This document shows positions 1 through 8,930 of a stretch of 64,000 bases of DNA, one piece after another. Source of the DNA: Citrobacter braakii (GTDB lineage: Bacteria > Pseudomonadota > Gammaproteobacteria > Enterobacterales > Enterobacteriaceae); the NCBI RefSeq assembly GCF_002075345.1, contig NZ_NAEW01000007.1:186001-250000 (forward strand), given 5' to 3'. Below the pieces are notes generated by a model that saw only the letters and a list, made by a program, of their open reading frames with translations, was not told the origin of the DNA and made no database searches. The position numbers were made by a program, and so were the translations under genes. The first letter of the stretch is position 1; each line of letters begins with the position of its first letter.

Positions 1-2
1 TG

Positions 3-632
3 GTCACCCGTTTTCATGGCGGTGCGGCAAAACCAGGAAGCCATCTGGCTGAAGGTGACAATCAGGAAGTATTATTAGAAGACCGGTATCAGCTTGCCAG
101 CGATCCCAAAAAGCGGATCGCTCAGGCTGCAACGGCAATGGTCGAGGAAGGAATGACCGTGATTCTGGATAGCGGAAGCACGACCTTACTGATCGCTGAG
201 GCGCTAAACCGAAAAAGTAATATCACAGTTATTACCAATAGCCTGCCCGCTGCGTTTACGTTATCGGAAAACAAAGACATTACGCTGGTCGTCTGCGGCG
301 GCACGGTGCGTCACAAAACTCATTCAATGCATGGCACTATCGCTGAACGTTCCCTTCAAGGGATAAGCGCAGACCTGATGTTCGTTGGCGCCGACGGGAT
401 TGATGCCACTAATGGTATAACGACATTCAACGAAGGCTATTCGATTAGTAGCGTGATGGCTGCTGCGGCACATAAGGTTATTGCCGTACTGGATGCAACA
501 AAATTTAACCGACGAGGTTTTAATCAGGTACTTCCAATGGAGAAGATTAACTGCGTAATAACCGACGACAGTATCAGCAAACAGGATAAATCAGCGCTGG
601 CCAAAACAGGGGTTGAACTGCTGGTCGTTTAA
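3..632 (+). CDS. gatR: DeoR-family transcriptional repressor, probably GatR (5' truncated by window edge)
   Basis: This is the C-terminal effector-binding part of a DeoR-family sugar-operon repressor. The frame is open from base 3 to a TAA at 630-632, so the N-terminal winged helix lies outside the window. The visible part begins VTRFHGGAA, the usual end of the DeoR DNA-binding domain. It continues into the sugar-phosphate sensing domain with ILDSGSTT, TVITNSL, VCGGTVR and FVGADGID motifs. From memory the sequence is close to enterobacterial GatR, the galactitol (gat) operon repressor, but AgaR and other paralogues share the same motifs. The substrate assignment is therefore moderate. The gat genes would be expected upstream of base 1. 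The stop codon overlaps the end of the convergent Fic gene by 4 bp. Confidence 0.72.
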   Translation, partial: VTRFHGGAAKPGSHLAEGDNQEVLLEDRYQLASDPKKRIAQAATAMVEEGMTVILDSGSTTLLIAEALNRKSNITVITNSLPAAFTLSENKDITLVVCGGTVRHKTHSMHGTIAERSLQGISADLMFVGADGIDATNGITTFNEGYSISSVMAAAAHKVIAVLDATKFNRRGFNQVLPMEKINCVITDDSISKQDKSALAKTGVELLVV

Positions 633-1654
633 ATTACCCTCCATAGCCCCCCTTTCGTCGCGCCAACGCGTTGCAGTTTGCCTTTTAGCTGCAACGCTTT
701 CAGATAGCGTTCTACAGTTCGGGCTGAGATTTCACACTCATCAGCGATACTTTTGGCGGATCTGCCTGGCTGATTCGACAAGATTTGTAGTATGCGTTTT
801 TCAATATCCAGTAAATCAGGCGACATTTCTTCCGACATTTCTTCCGACATTTCTTCCGACATTTCTTCCGACATTTCTTCCGACAGGGCTGATGATTTCC
901 CCAATCCCTCTTGCAAAGCAGAGATGATGTTTTCAAGGATAAATTCTATAAATGGCGTGCAGCTACTTTGCCGATCGCACTGCCCTAACACCTGGTAGTA
1001 GCGATCCTGTTGGTAGTGGATCAGTGTCTCTACTGGTAACCACGCCAATTCCGATCGCCACTCACGGAGGATTAATGTCTGCCACAACCGGCCCATCCGT
1101 CCATTGCCGTCGGCAAAAGGATGAATGAATTCAAATTCATAATGGAAAATAGCACCAGCAATCAGTGGGTGGAGCTCTGTCGTTTTTAACCAGCCCAGTA
1201 GGTCATTCATCAATCGAAGAACTTGTGACGCCGGTGGGGCCATATGGATAAGCTGTTTCTCCCTGTAAACACCGACATTGCCGGATCGCAATTGACCCGG
1301 GTTATCGACAAGTCCCATCATCAGGATTTGATGTGCCTGTAAAAGATCGGAGAGTCTTTCACTTTTCCACTCTGACATTTTTTCATAGGCCAGAATCGCA
1401 TTTCTGACTTCCTGTATATCTTTAGCCGGAGCCAGAATACGTTTCCCCTCCATCAGAGCGGTGACTTGTTCCGTAGTCAACGAATTATGCTCAATCGCTA
1501 AAGAGGCCTGAATAGTGCGAATACGATTCTCTTTGCGCAAAAGAGGAGATGCCCTACCAGCCATCGCCGCCCAATTCCCCATCAACTCCCCAATTTCAAT
1601 GACTTGATTGAGGATCAATGGAGTGATGACGAAAGGTGGTTGGTAGGTGCTCAC
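629..1654 (-). CDS. Fic-domain protein with C-terminal winged helix-turn-helix
   Basis: This 341-residue protein belongs to the Fic family, whose members usually transfer AMP or another nucleotide part to a protein side chain. The catalytic motif HPFADGNGRMGR is at residues 178-189, with histidine 178 as the expected catalytic base. SLAIEHN at 51-57 matches the N-terminal inhibitory helix motif (S/T)xxxE(G/N) except that H replaces G/N. Residues 258-277 are five perfect SEEM repeats that form an acidic linker. Residues about 285-341 look like a winged helix (SAKSIADECEISARTVERYLKAL) that may bind DNA. The start is GTG at 1652-1654, with GGAG inside the end of rsmI and only 2 bp after the rsmI stop, so translation is probably coupled to rsmI. 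The target is unknown. No antitoxin gene is adjacent. Confidence 0.88.
   Translation of the reverse strand: MSTYQPPFVITPLILNQVIEIGELMGNWAAMAGRASPLLRKENRIRTIQASLAIEHNSLTTEQVTALMEGKRILAPAKDIQEVRNAILAYEKMSEWKSERLSDLLQAHQILMMGLVDNPGQLRSGNVGVYREKQLIHMAPPASQVLRLMNDLLGWLKTTELHPLIAGAIFHYEFEFIHPFADGNGRMGRLWQTLILREWRSELAWLPVETLIHYQQDRYYQVLGQCDRQSSCTPFIEFILENIISALQEGLGKSSALSEEMSEEMSEEMSEEMSEEMSPDLLDIEKRILQILSNQPGRSAKSIADECEISARTVERYLKALQLKGKLQRVGATKGGLWRVI
821..880. repeat. 12-bp tandem repeat, five perfect copies, inside the Fic gene
   Basis: Five uninterrupted copies of cgacatttcttc lie head to tail, followed by the first five bases of a sixth. On the minus strand each copy encodes EEMS within the Fic protein linker. 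Because 12 is a multiple of three, gain or loss of copies would change linker length and not frame. Perfect identity between copies suggests recent slipped-strand expansion. Confidence 0.97.
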
Positions 1655-1656
1655 TG

Positions 1657-2520
1657 TTACTCCCCCTGCTGTTCCAGCGCGTACTTATACAGCGCATTCT
1701 TCTTCACGCCGTGGATCTCAGCGGCCAGTGCGGCGGCCTTTTTCAGCGGCAGCTCTGCCTGCAATAAGGCCAACGTACGCAGCGCATCAGCCGGAAGGTC
1801 GTCTTCTTGCGCTTTGTGTCCTTCGACAATCAGCACCATTTCGCCTTTACGACGGTTTTCATCTTCCTTGACCCACGCCAGCAGTTCGCCGACCGGCGCA
1901 CCGTGAATGGTTTCCCAGGTTTTGGTCAACTCACGCGCCAACACCACGTAGCGGGATTCGCCCCAGACGGCAACCATGTCTTCCAGGCTATCCAGCAAAC
2001 GGTGGGTGGATTCATAAAAAATAAGCGTACGCGGTTCAGCCTCAATGGCTTTCATCGCATCACGACGCCCTTTCGATTTGGCAGGCAGAAAACCTTCATA
2101 GCAAAAGCGGTCTGAAGGCAGACCTGCAGCGCTCAGGGCAGCAATCGCCGCGCAAGGGCCTGGCAGGGGAACAACGCGGATCCCTGCTTCGCGACAGGTC
2201 CGTACCAGATGGTAACCAGGATCGTTAATCAGCGGCGTTCCGGCATCGGAAACCAGCGCAATGTTTTGCCCTTCTTTAAGCTTCGCCACCAGCGTTTCGG
2301 CCTTTTGCTGCTCGTTGTGATCATGTAAAGCGAACAAACGCGCGTTAATCGCGAAGTGTTGTAACAAAAGTCCTGTATGACGAGTGTCTTCAGCGGCAAT
2401 CAAATCAACGGCTTGTAAAACTTCGAGCGCTCGTTGGGTAATATCAGCCAAATTTCCTATAGGAGTAGGTACAATAAAGAGTTGGCCTTGAGAATTATCC
2501 GCCGATTCGTGTTGTTTCAT
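1657..2520 (-). CDS. rsmI: 16S rRNA (cytidine1402-2'-O)-methyltransferase
   Basis: RsmI 2'-O-methylates C1402 of 16S rRNA in the ribosomal P site, using S-adenosylmethionine. The protein has 287 residues, matching the family. Its N-terminus carries [12 protein letters not shown] at about 17-28, then [12 protein letters not shown] and LPGPCAA, which are characteristic of this tetrapyrrole-methylase-fold family. The start is ATG at 2520, and the divergent lpoA starts 63 bp away, so the two share a short promoter region. The Fic gene follows 2 bp downstream on the same strand, which is unusual for this locus. Confidence 0.97.
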   Translation of the reverse strand: MKQHESADNSQGQLFIVPTPIGNLADITQRALEVLQAVDLIAAEDTRHTGLLLQHFAINARLFALHDHNEQQKAETLVAKLKEGQNIALVSDAGTPLINDPGYHLVRTCREAGIRVVPLPGPCAAIAALSAAGLPSDRFCYEGFLPAKSKGRRDAMKAIEAEPRTLIFYESTHRLLDSLEDMVAVWGESRYVVLARELTKTWETIHGAPVGELLAWVKEDENRRKGEMVLIVEGHKAQEDDLPADALRTLALLQAELPLKKAAALAAEIHGVKKNALYKYALEQQGE

Positions 2521-2583
2521 TGTGTCGTCCGTATTGCCGATTTAATATTGAGCATTGAGTAAAAAAATATCACTGGATACAGT

Positions 2584-4635
2584 ATGGTACCCTCAACATT
2601 TTCTCGTTTGAAAGCCGCACGCGCGCTACCAGTCATTCTGGCTGCACTGATTTTCGCAGGCTGTGGCACCCAGGCGCCAGACCAGAGTGCAGCCCATATG
2701 CAGGGCACTGCGCAGGCTGATTCCGGCTTTTATCTGCAACAAATGCAGCAAAGCTCAGATGATAGCAAGACCAACTGGCAATTACTCGCCATTCGTGCAC
2801 TGCTGAAAGAAGGCAAGAGCCAGCAGGCTTTCGAGCTGTTCAACCAGCTACCACAGAAGCTAAGCGATACCCAGCGTCGTGAGCAGTCACTGCTGGCCGT
2901 CGAAATTAAGCTCGCGCAGAAAGATGTCGCTGGCGCACAGGCCCTGCTGGATAAGCTAACCCCCGCCGATTTTGATCAAAACCAGCAGGCGAGATACTGG
3001 CAGGCGCAAATCGACGTCAACCAGGGTCGTCCATCGCTGACTTTACTGCGCGCCCTGATCGCCCAGGAACCGCTGCTGGCCGCGAACGCTAAGCAGAAAA
3101 ACATGGATGCCACCTGGCAGGCTCTGTCATCCATGACCCAGGAGCAAGCGCAGACGCTGGTCATCAATGCGGATGAAAACGTGCTGCAAGGCTGGTTAGA
3201 TCTCCAGCGCGTCTGGTTCGATAACCGTAACGATCCAGACATGATGAAAGCCGGTATTGCTGACTGGCAGAAACGTTATCCACAAAACCCGGGGGCAAAA
3301 CTGTTGCCAACGCAGTTGGTTAACGTGCAGAGCTTTAAACCCGCTTCCACCAGCAAAATTGCTCTGCTGCTGCCGCTGAACGGTCAGGCTGCGGTGTTTG
3401 GCCGTACTATTCAGCAAGGCTTTGAAGCCGCGAAAAATATGGGTACTCAACCCGTAGCGGACCCTGCTGTTGCCGCGCCTGCTGCGGATACAGCGGCTGC
3501 GACGACCACGGAACAGCCGCAAACGACTGACGGTGTTGCCAGCCCAGCTCAGGCGTCAGTAAGCGATCTGACCAACGAGACGCCAGCACAGCCAGAAGCT
3601 ACAGCCTCACAACCAACAGCGCCTGCGCAGCCAACAACCGCCAGCGCACCAGCGAATCCGTCCGCGGAGCTGAAAATCTACGACACGTCATCACAACCGC
3701 TGAATCAGATCCTGACTCAGGTTCAGCAGGATGGCGCCAGCATCGTGGTTGGCCCACTGTTGAAGAACAATGTTGAAGAGCTGATGAAAAGCAACACGCC
3801 ATTAAACGTCCTGGCGCTTAATCAGCCGGAGTCGGTGAAAAACCTGCCGAACGTCTGCTACTTCGCTCTGTCGCCAGAAGATGAAGCGCGCGACGCAGCA
3901 CGCCACATTCGCGATCAAGGAAAACAGACGCCGCTGTTGTTGATCCCGCGGAGTTCGTTAGGCGATCGCGTTGCCAACGCCTTTGCACAGGAGTGGCAAA
4001 AACTGGGTGGCGGCGTGGTGCTGCAGCAGAAGTTCGGCTCCACCGCTGAGCTGAAAATGGGCGTCAACGGCGGCTCGGGGATCTCCCTGACGGGCAGCCC
4101 GGTGGCCTCTTCTGTACCCGCGCAGCCTGGCGTGACGATTGGCGGTCTGACCATTCCGGCAGCACCTACCGATGCGCAAATCACCGGCGGCAGCGGTCGT
4201 GTTGATGCCGTATATATTCTGGCAACGCCGGAAGAAATTGCATTTATAAAGCCGATGATCGCCATGCGCAACGGTAGCCAGAGCGGTGCCACGCTGTACG
4301 CCAGCTCCCGTAGCGCGCAGGGAACTGCCGGCCCGGATTTCCGTCTGGAGATGGAAGGCTTGCAGTACAGCGAAATTCCGATGCTGGCAGGCGCTAACGC
4401 CCCTCTCATGCAGCAGGCGCTAGGCGCGGTTCGTAACGACTACTCGCTGGCGCGTATGTACGCGATGGGCGTCGATGCCTGGTCGCTTGCCAACCACTTC
4501 TCGCAAATGCGTCAGGTGCAGGGTTTCGAAATTAACGGCAACACCGGAGCCTTAACCGCAACGCAGGATTGTGTGATTAACAGGAAGTTATCATGGCTCA
4601 AATACCAGCAAGGACAAGTCGTCCCCGCCAGTTAA
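2584..4635 (+). CDS. lpoA: Outer-membrane lipoprotein activator of PBP1A
   Basis: LpoA is an outer-membrane lipoprotein that reaches through the periplasm to activate the peptidoglycan synthase PBP1A (MrcA). The signal peptide ends in the lipobox FAGC with cysteine 27 as lipidation site. Residues about 30-250 form the TPR-like N-domain. The C-domain resembles periplasmic binding proteins ([16 protein letters not shown] at about 258). A low-complexity insert rich in Ala, Pro, Thr and Gln runs from about residue 285 to 360, inside the C-domain. Length is 683 residues against 678 for E. coli as I recall it. The difference is mostly in this insert and in a Gly/Pro-rich stretch near residue 500. 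The last 43 bp overlap yraN. Confidence 0.97.
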   Translation: MVPSTFSRLKAARALPVILAALIFAGCGTQAPDQSAAHMQGTAQADSGFYLQQMQQSSDDSKTNWQLLAIRALLKEGKSQQAFELFNQLPQKLSDTQRREQSLLAVEIKLAQKDVAGAQALLDKLTPADFDQNQQARYWQAQIDVNQGRPSLTLLRALIAQEPLLAANAKQKNMDATWQALSSMTQEQAQTLVINADENVLQGWLDLQRVWFDNRNDPDMMKAGIADWQKRYPQNPGAKLLPTQLVNVQSFKPASTSKIALLLPLNGQAAVFGRTIQQGFEAAKNMGTQPVADPAVAAPAADTAAATTTEQPQTTDGVASPAQASVSDLTNETPAQPEATASQPTAPAQPTTASAPANPSAELKIYDTSSQPLNQILTQVQQDGASIVVGPLLKNNVEELMKSNTPLNVLALNQPESVKNLPNVCYFALSPEDEARDAARHIRDQGKQTPLLLIPRSSLGDRVANAFAQEWQKLGGGVVLQQKFGSTAELKMGVNGGSGISLTGSPVASSVPAQPGVTIGGLTIPAAPTDAQITGGSGRVDAVYILATPEEIAFIKPMIAMRNGSQSGATLYASSRSAQGTAGPDFRLEMEGLQYSEIPMLAGANAPLMQQALGAVRNDYSLARMYAMGVDAWSLANHFSQMRQVQGFEINGNTGALTATQDCVINRKLSWLKYQQGQVVPAS

Positions 4636-4988
4636 CGAGTAAACAGACCGGTGACGCGTGGGAATCCACCGCGCGTGACTGGCTGCAGAGCAAGGGACTG
4701 CATTTTATCGCCGCCAACGTGCATGAGCGTGGCGGCGAAATCGACCTGATAATGCGTGAAGGCAACACCACCGTATTTGTTGAGGTTCGCTATCGGCGCT
4801 CAGCCCAGTTTGGCGGTGCAGCGGCGAGTGTGACCCGGAGCAAACAACACAAATTATTACAGACTGCCCGCTTGTGGCTTGCGCGCCACAATGGAAGTTT
4901 TGATACTGTGGATTGCCGGTTCGATGTGTTAGCCTTCACCGGAAATGATGTTGAGTGGTTTAAGGACGCGTTCAACGACCGCTCATAG
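4593..4988 (+). CDS. yraN: YraN, UPF0102 family nuclease-fold protein
   Basis: This 131-residue protein belongs to the UPF0102 family, which has a restriction-endonuclease-like fold. The expected acidic residues are seen in [11 protein letters not shown] (E49, D51) and FVEVRYR (E64). The family's cellular role is not established. The start ATG at 4593 is inside lpoA in another frame and is preceded by AGGAAG, so translation is probably coupled to lpoA. Confidence 0.93.
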   Translation: MAQIPARTSRPRQLTSKQTGDAWESTARDWLQSKGLHFIAANVHERGGEIDLIMREGNTTVFVEVRYRRSAQFGGAAASVTRSKQHKLLQTARLWLARHNGSFDTVDCRFDVLAFTGNDVEWFKDAFNDRS

Positions 4989-5022
4989 TTGAAGATTCAG
5001 AGCCTGGTTCTTAAGGATTAGC

Positions 5023-5613
5023 GTGTTAGATAGAATTAAAGTCTGCTTTACAGAAAGCATTCAAACTCAGATAGCTGCGGCTGAAGCACTTCCGGATGCG
5101 ATCTCCCGTGCAGCCATGACGCTGGTTCAGTCCCTGCTCAATGGCAACAAAATTCTCTGTTGTGGTAATGGGACGTCCGCTGCCAACGCACAGCATTTTG
5201 CTGCCAGCATGATCAATCGTTTTGAAACAGAACGCCCAAGTTTACCTGCGATTGCACTAAATACTGATAATGTGGTCTTAACTGCGATTGCCAACGATCG
5301 CCTGCACGACGAAGTTTATGCAAAACAAGTCCGTGCGCTGGGACATGCAGGTGATGTTCTGCTGGCAATCTCTACGCGTGGTAATAGCCGCGATATCGTA
5401 AAAGCCGTTGAAGCCGCCGTGACACGCGACATGACAATTGTCGCACTGACCGGGTATGACGGAGGGGAGCTGGCCGGGTTACTGGGGCCGCAGGATGTTG
5501 AAATCCGTATCCCTTCACACCACAGCGCCCGCGTTCAGGAAATGCATATGCTGACGGTCAACTGCCTTTGCGATCTCATCGATAACACGCTTTTCCCTCA
5601 CCAGGATGATTAA
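5023..5613 (+). CDS. diaA: DnaA initiator-associating protein DiaA
   Basis: DiaA is a SIS-domain protein that binds DnaA and promotes timely initiation at oriC. The 196 residues match the family length, and [13 protein letters not shown] at about 49-61 is the phosphosugar-isomerase-like nucleotide loop. The start is GTG at 5023, chosen because AAGGA lies 5-9 bases upstream and homologues begin at the same point (xxxRIKxCFTES). The gene lies 34 bp after yraN and 9 bp before dolP, as one transcription unit with lpoA-yraN. Confidence 0.96.
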   Translation: MLDRIKVCFTESIQTQIAAAEALPDAISRAAMTLVQSLLNGNKILCCGNGTSAANAQHFAASMINRFETERPSLPAIALNTDNVVLTAIANDRLHDEVYAKQVRALGHAGDVLLAISTRGNSRDIVKAVEAAVTRDMTIVALTGYDGGELAGLLGPQDVEIRIPSHHSARVQEMHMLTVNCLCDLIDNTLFPHQDD

Positions 5614-5622
5614 GGAGTACAC

Positions 5623-6198
5623 ATGAAGGCATTTTCGCCGCTTGCTGTGATTATCGCTGCCCTGCTACTGCAAGGCTGTGTCGCTGCCGCCGTTGTCGGA
5701 ACTGCTGCTGTCGGCACCAAAGCCGCGACGGATCCTCGCAGTGTAGGCACCCAGGTAGATGACGGAACCCTGGAATTACGCGTCAATACCGCGTTGTCGA
5801 AAGATGCCCAGATCAAGAAAGAGGCGCGTATCAACGTGAGCGCGTATCAGGGTAAAGTGCTGCTGGTCGGTCAGTCGCCAAATAGCGAACTGTCTGCGCG
5901 AGCAAAACAGATTGCGATGGGCGTAGAAGGTACCACTGAGGTCTTTAACGAGATCCGTCAGGGTCAGCCAATCGGCCTGGGCGATGCGTCTAACGATACC
6001 TGGATAACCACTAAAGTACGTTCCCAGTTGCTGACCAGCGATCAGGTGAAATCCTCTAACGTGAAAGTCACCACCGAAAACGGGGAAGTGTTCCTGTTGG
6101 GTCTGGTGACTGAACGTGAAGCGAAGGCTGCGGCAGACATCGCCAGCCGGGTAAGCGGCGTGAAACGCGTCACTACGGCTTTTACGTTTATTAAGTAA
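5623..6198 (+). CDS. dolP: Outer-membrane lipoprotein DolP (division and outer-membrane stress)
   Basis: DolP (formerly YraP) is a phospholipid-binding lipoprotein that localises to the division site and supports outer-membrane integrity. The signal peptide ends in LLQGC, making cysteine 19 the lipidation site. Two BON domains follow, about residues 46-113 and 124-190. The length of 191 is standard. AGGAG precedes the ATG. The gene ends the lpoA operon and is followed by a REP-type hairpin. Confidence 0.97.
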   Translation: MKAFSPLAVIIAALLLQGCVAAAVVGTAAVGTKAATDPRSVGTQVDDGTLELRVNTALSKDAQIKKEARINVSAYQGKVLLVGQSPNSELSARAKQIAMGVEGTTEVFNEIRQGQPIGLGDASNDTWITTKVRSQLLTSDQVKSSNVKVTTENGEVFLLGLVTEREAKAAADIASRVSGVKRVTTAFTFIK

Positions 6199-6208
6199 GA
6201 CAAGCTAC

Positions 6209-6249
6209 AAATGCCGGATGGCGACGCCAGAGCGTCCTCTCCGGCATTT
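6209..6249. repeat. REP-like palindrome after dolP
   Basis: A 10-bp perfect inverted repeat (aaatgccgga at 6209-6218, tccggcattt at 6240-6249) encloses an inner partial palindrome. It resembles a REP element and lies between the convergent genes dolP and yraR. Its last base is the first base of the yraR stop codon. It may protect or terminate the dolP mRNA. Confidence 0.85.
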
Positions 6250-6884
6250 TATTTGGCTCTTTCGCGCAGTTCGGAAGAGGTCAGGATCGAAACGCCTTCA
6301 TGTCCAGGCGCCAGTGCCTCCGCCAGCATAGCCCGGGCTACATCACGCGCCTCAATCGACTTCCAGTTCCCCGGTAGCAGCCGAAATAACGGCGCTAAAA
6401 ACCTCTCATTCGCCCGCTGTTTATCCCGTTCTCCGAGTAACATTGAAGGCCGAACAATCGTCAGCCGCGGCCAATTTTGCGCGATCAGCGCCTGCTCCAT
6501 TTCCCCTTTCACCCGGTTATAAAAAAACGGTGAATTGGCATTGGCACCCATCGAACTGACCACCAGCATATGCTGAGCGCCCAACCGACGCCCCGTCAGG
6601 GCCGTGTCCACCACCAGCGTATAGTCAGCATGGATAAACGCTTCTTTGCTACCCGCTTCACGCCGGGTGGTTCCCAGACAACAAAAGACAATATCTACCG
6701 GATCGGTGACCTGCGCCAGCGCATCGGTTAGCTGCGGATCATAGGGATTATAGACGCCAGCCGTATCAGCCAGCGGTCGACGCGTCGGTGCCGTGATGGC
6801 ATTGACCCGGGGTTCATTGAGCAGCATACGCAGCAAATTTCCGCCTACCAGCCCCGTTGCGCCTGTTATTAATACCTGACTCAT
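6249..6884 (-). CDS. yraR: YraR, NAD(P)-binding atypical short-chain reductase
   Basis: This 211-residue protein has an N-terminal Rossmann motif, [16 protein letters not shown] (residues 6-21), typical of atypical SDRs with a TGxxGxxG signature. It resembles enterobacterial YraR, whose substrate is unknown. In K-12, as I recall it, yraQ and yhbO lie near this gene. Both are missing here, so yraR is separated from yhbP by only 37 bp. Confidence 0.9.
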   Translation of the reverse strand: MSQVLITGATGLVGGNLLRMLLNEPRVNAITAPTRRPLADTAGVYNPYDPQLTDALAQVTDPVDIVFCCLGTTRREAGSKEAFIHADYTLVVDTALTGRRLGAQHMLVVSSMGANANSPFFYNRVKGEMEQALIAQNWPRLTIVRPSMLLGERDKQRANERFLAPLFRLLPGNWKSIEARDVARAMLAEALAPGHEGVSILTSSELRERAK

Positions 6885-6921
6885 CGCTAATCTTCCCCTG
6901 ACTCTTTAATCACTCTATTAA

Positions 6922-7350
6922 CTATAGATCACGTTGCCAGTGCATTTTTTTGCCAAAGCCCAGCGTGTTGTCCGTGAATTTGACTTCATCCAGTCGAATC
7001 TCCCACACGGGCGCAGGCAGCATTCTGGCGACCGGGAAACGGCGGTTGTAGGCGTTACGCGCGGCTTCACTCTCCTGCCCTTCAAGACGCCGGATTTCCC
7101 CTTTAAACTGTACGCCACGAATCAGGGCGACCGTTTTGGGCTGACCATTTACCGTGCCGGCAATCGGCGCGCGCGGCCCGGACATCTGCGCATGGCGCGT
7201 TTTTTCTTCGGTCAGCACATAGAACACCATCTTCTGCGCATCAAACAGGTAAAACGCATTGGCGCACCATAATTCACCGTCATGATGTACACACCAGGTC
7301 ACGACGTGCTGCTTTGCCAGCCAGCGGGTCACCGCAGTCAGTGTTTCCAT
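6922..7350 (-). CDS. yhbP: YhbP, UPF0306 family protein
   Basis: This 142-residue protein matches enterobacterial YhbP over its whole length. It has the look of a flavin-binding split-barrel (pyridoxamine-oxidase-like) protein, with conserved [18 protein letters not shown] and EEKTRHAQM segments. No function is established. The start ATG at 7350 is divergent from yhbQ, with about 50 bp between them. Confidence 0.9.
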   Translation of the reverse strand: METLTAVTRWLAKQHVVTWCVHHDGELWCANAFYLFDAQKMVFYVLTEEKTRHAQMSGPRAPIAGTVNGQPKTVALIRGVQFKGEIRRLEGQESEAARNAYNRRFPVARMLPAPVWEIRLDEVKFTDNTLGFGKKMHWQRDL

Positions 7351-7402
7351 TTCTGTTCTCTTTTATACTGTAGGCCTGAAAATTATCACGTCGATGGTGA
7401 CA

Positions 7403-7693
7403 ATGACACCCTGGTATCTGTACCTGATCCGTACTGCGGACAACGCCTTATACACCGGAATAACCACCGATGTGCAGCGCCGCTATAAGCAGCATCAAAG
7501 TGGGAAAGGCGCGAAGGCGCTGCGCGGAAAGGGAGAACTCACGTTGGCATTTGCGGCTCAGGTCGGCGACCGTTCGCTGGCCCTGCGCTTAGAATATCGC
7601 GTCAAACAGCTTACAAAGCGGCAGAAAGAGCGCCTTGTTGAAGGCGAAGGGCTTGAGGCACTACTGAGCAGCCTGCAAACCCCCGGCGCTTAA
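7403..7693 (+). CDS. yhbQ: GIY-YIG nuclease-fold protein YhbQ
   Basis: This is a small single-domain GIY-YIG protein. The motif reads [18 protein letters not shown] at the N-terminus, followed by [16 protein letters not shown]. It belongs to the YhbQ group, for which DNA-processing roles have been proposed. I chose ATG at 7403 (MTPWYLYL, 96 residues) because homologues begin there and GGTGA lies just upstream. An in-frame ATG at 7394 would add three residues but has no ribosome-binding sequence. The end overlaps the convergent yhbS by 4 bp. Confidence 0.93.
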   Translation: MTPWYLYLIRTADNALYTGITTDVQRRYKQHQSGKGAKALRGKGELTLAFAAQVGDRSLALRLEYRVKQLTKRQKERLVEGEGLEALLSSLQTPGA

Positions 7694-8193
7694 AAACGAT
7701 TGAAGTAGTCGTGGTATTCCACAAGGCCCGTCACACCCTCCAGCGCATCTTCCGCCAGGCGATGAACCTGGAACGCGCTTTCGGTGCCCGGCCAGCGGCA
7801 ACGCAGGTCATGATGGGCAGCCAGCTCAAAACCAAAGCGGCTGTACAGCGCCGGATCGCCCAGCGTAACCACCGCGGCGTAACCAAACTCGTTCAGGGAA
7901 TCGAGTCCTTCATAGACCAGCTGACGCGCCAGGCCCTGTCCACGGTAGTTTTCATCCACCGCGAGCGGCGCCATGCCGACCCATTGCAGGTCTTCGCCCT
8001 GGACATCGACAGGGCTGAACGCGACGTAACCCACTACCTGACCTTCGTCATCGGTAGCAACCAGACCCAGCGTTATGAAACCGTCTTCACGCAGGTCGTG
8101 CACTAATTTCGCTTCCGCATCGCTCTCAAATGAACGACGCAGCAATGCATCAATACCTGGGGCATCAATGGGAATTTCAACTCGAATCAGCAT
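7690..8193 (-). CDS. yhbS: GNAT-family N-acetyltransferase YhbS
   Basis: This 167-residue GNAT-fold protein carries the acetyl-CoA binding signature (V)[18 protein letters not shown] at about residues 78-96, with R/Q-x-x-G-x-G/A in RGQGLA. The substrate is not known. Its start overlaps the end of ubiT by 7 bp, so the two are probably co-translated. Confidence 0.92.
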   Translation of the reverse strand: MLIRVEIPIDAPGIDALLRRSFESDAEAKLVHDLREDGFITLGLVATDDEGQVVGYVAFSPVDVQGEDLQWVGMAPLAVDENYRGQGLARQLVYEGLDSLNEFGYAAVVTLGDPALYSRFGFELAAHHDLRCRWPGTESAFQVHRLAEDALEGVTGLVEYHDYFNRF

Positions 8194-8711
8194 GGCTCAC
8201 CTACCGAAGTCTGTTTGGTTTCTGGCGACGTTTTCATTCCCGCCTCAACAAAATCCGCCAACTGCATCAGCATGACGCGCAACGCTTTAGGCATCTGATC
8301 CAGTTCGATGGCGTCCATCAGATTTTTTACATACAGCCCTAATTCTGTATCACCTTCAATCACCAGGCGACGCTGGAAGAACAGCGTATCCGGATCCTGC
8401 TTACGCGCCGCGATCATCAGGAGATCGCTGGCATCCGCGCTAAAACTCACATCCGCCTCTGCATTCTGGCTGACGATAAGTTTATCGTTCTCAACAGAGG
8501 TATACCATTTAAGGCCAATGTCACGCACATGAATGCTCAGCCAGCGACCGTCGAGAAACTCCAGCTCCCCATCGGCCAGCGCCTGACTAAACTGCCAGCT
8601 CAGGACCTGCTCCAGAACCTGGCGCTTCAGCGCAAAGGGCGTCAGTTTAACCGGTACACTCATCAGAGAAGGACCAAAATGTACTAAGCGTGAACGCAGT
8701 TTATCCAACAC
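8187..8711 (-). CDS. ubiT: SCP2-domain accessory factor for anaerobic ubiquinone synthesis
   Basis: UbiT (YhbT) is a lipid-binding SCP2-domain protein needed for oxygen-independent ubiquinone synthesis together with UbiU and UbiV. The SCP2 core is visible in ADVSFSADASDLLMIAARKQDPDTLFFQ-type sequence. I chose GTG at 8709-8711 as start (174 residues). Homologues begin at this xLDKLRSR position, and GGAG lies 8 bases upstream. An in-frame ATG would add seven residues without better support. The gene is divergent from ubiUV, which fits joint regulation. Confidence 0.93.
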   Translation of the reverse strand: MLDKLRSRLVHFGPSLMSVPVKLTPFALKRQVLEQVLSWQFSQALADGELEFLDGRWLSIHVRDIGLKWYTSVENDKLIVSQNAEADVSFSADASDLLMIAARKQDPDTLFFQRRLVIEGDTELGLYVKNLMDAIELDQMPKALRVMLMQLADFVEAGMKTSPETKQTSVGEPC

Positions 8712-8930
8712 GAGCTTTACTCCCTGTTTCAATTATCCTGCTATTTTGCCATATCAAATAAACGACATAGCGGCATAAATCAACAATTCGCTACGAAATT
8801 GTTACCTCTTATTGGTATCACCAATACGACTTTAACTGCCTCAAATCAAAAATTGTCTCAGCAAGGTTAACTAAAATCCCTCTTCGTTAACATTTCTGCG
8901 CCCTTTACGGCGCAACGTTCAGGATAAATT

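Noticed and set aside
613-998. Plus-strand frames through the Fic repeat encode TFLP- or DISS-type repeats
   Set aside because: They are shadows of the 12-bp repeat in the Fic gene: any repeat of 12 bp without stops keeps all frames open. No ribosome-binding site or family match.
8733-8930. FNR box between ubiT and ubiUV
   Set aside because: Anaerobic control is expected, and several ATCAA half-sites occur, but none has a matching TTGAT at the correct spacing.
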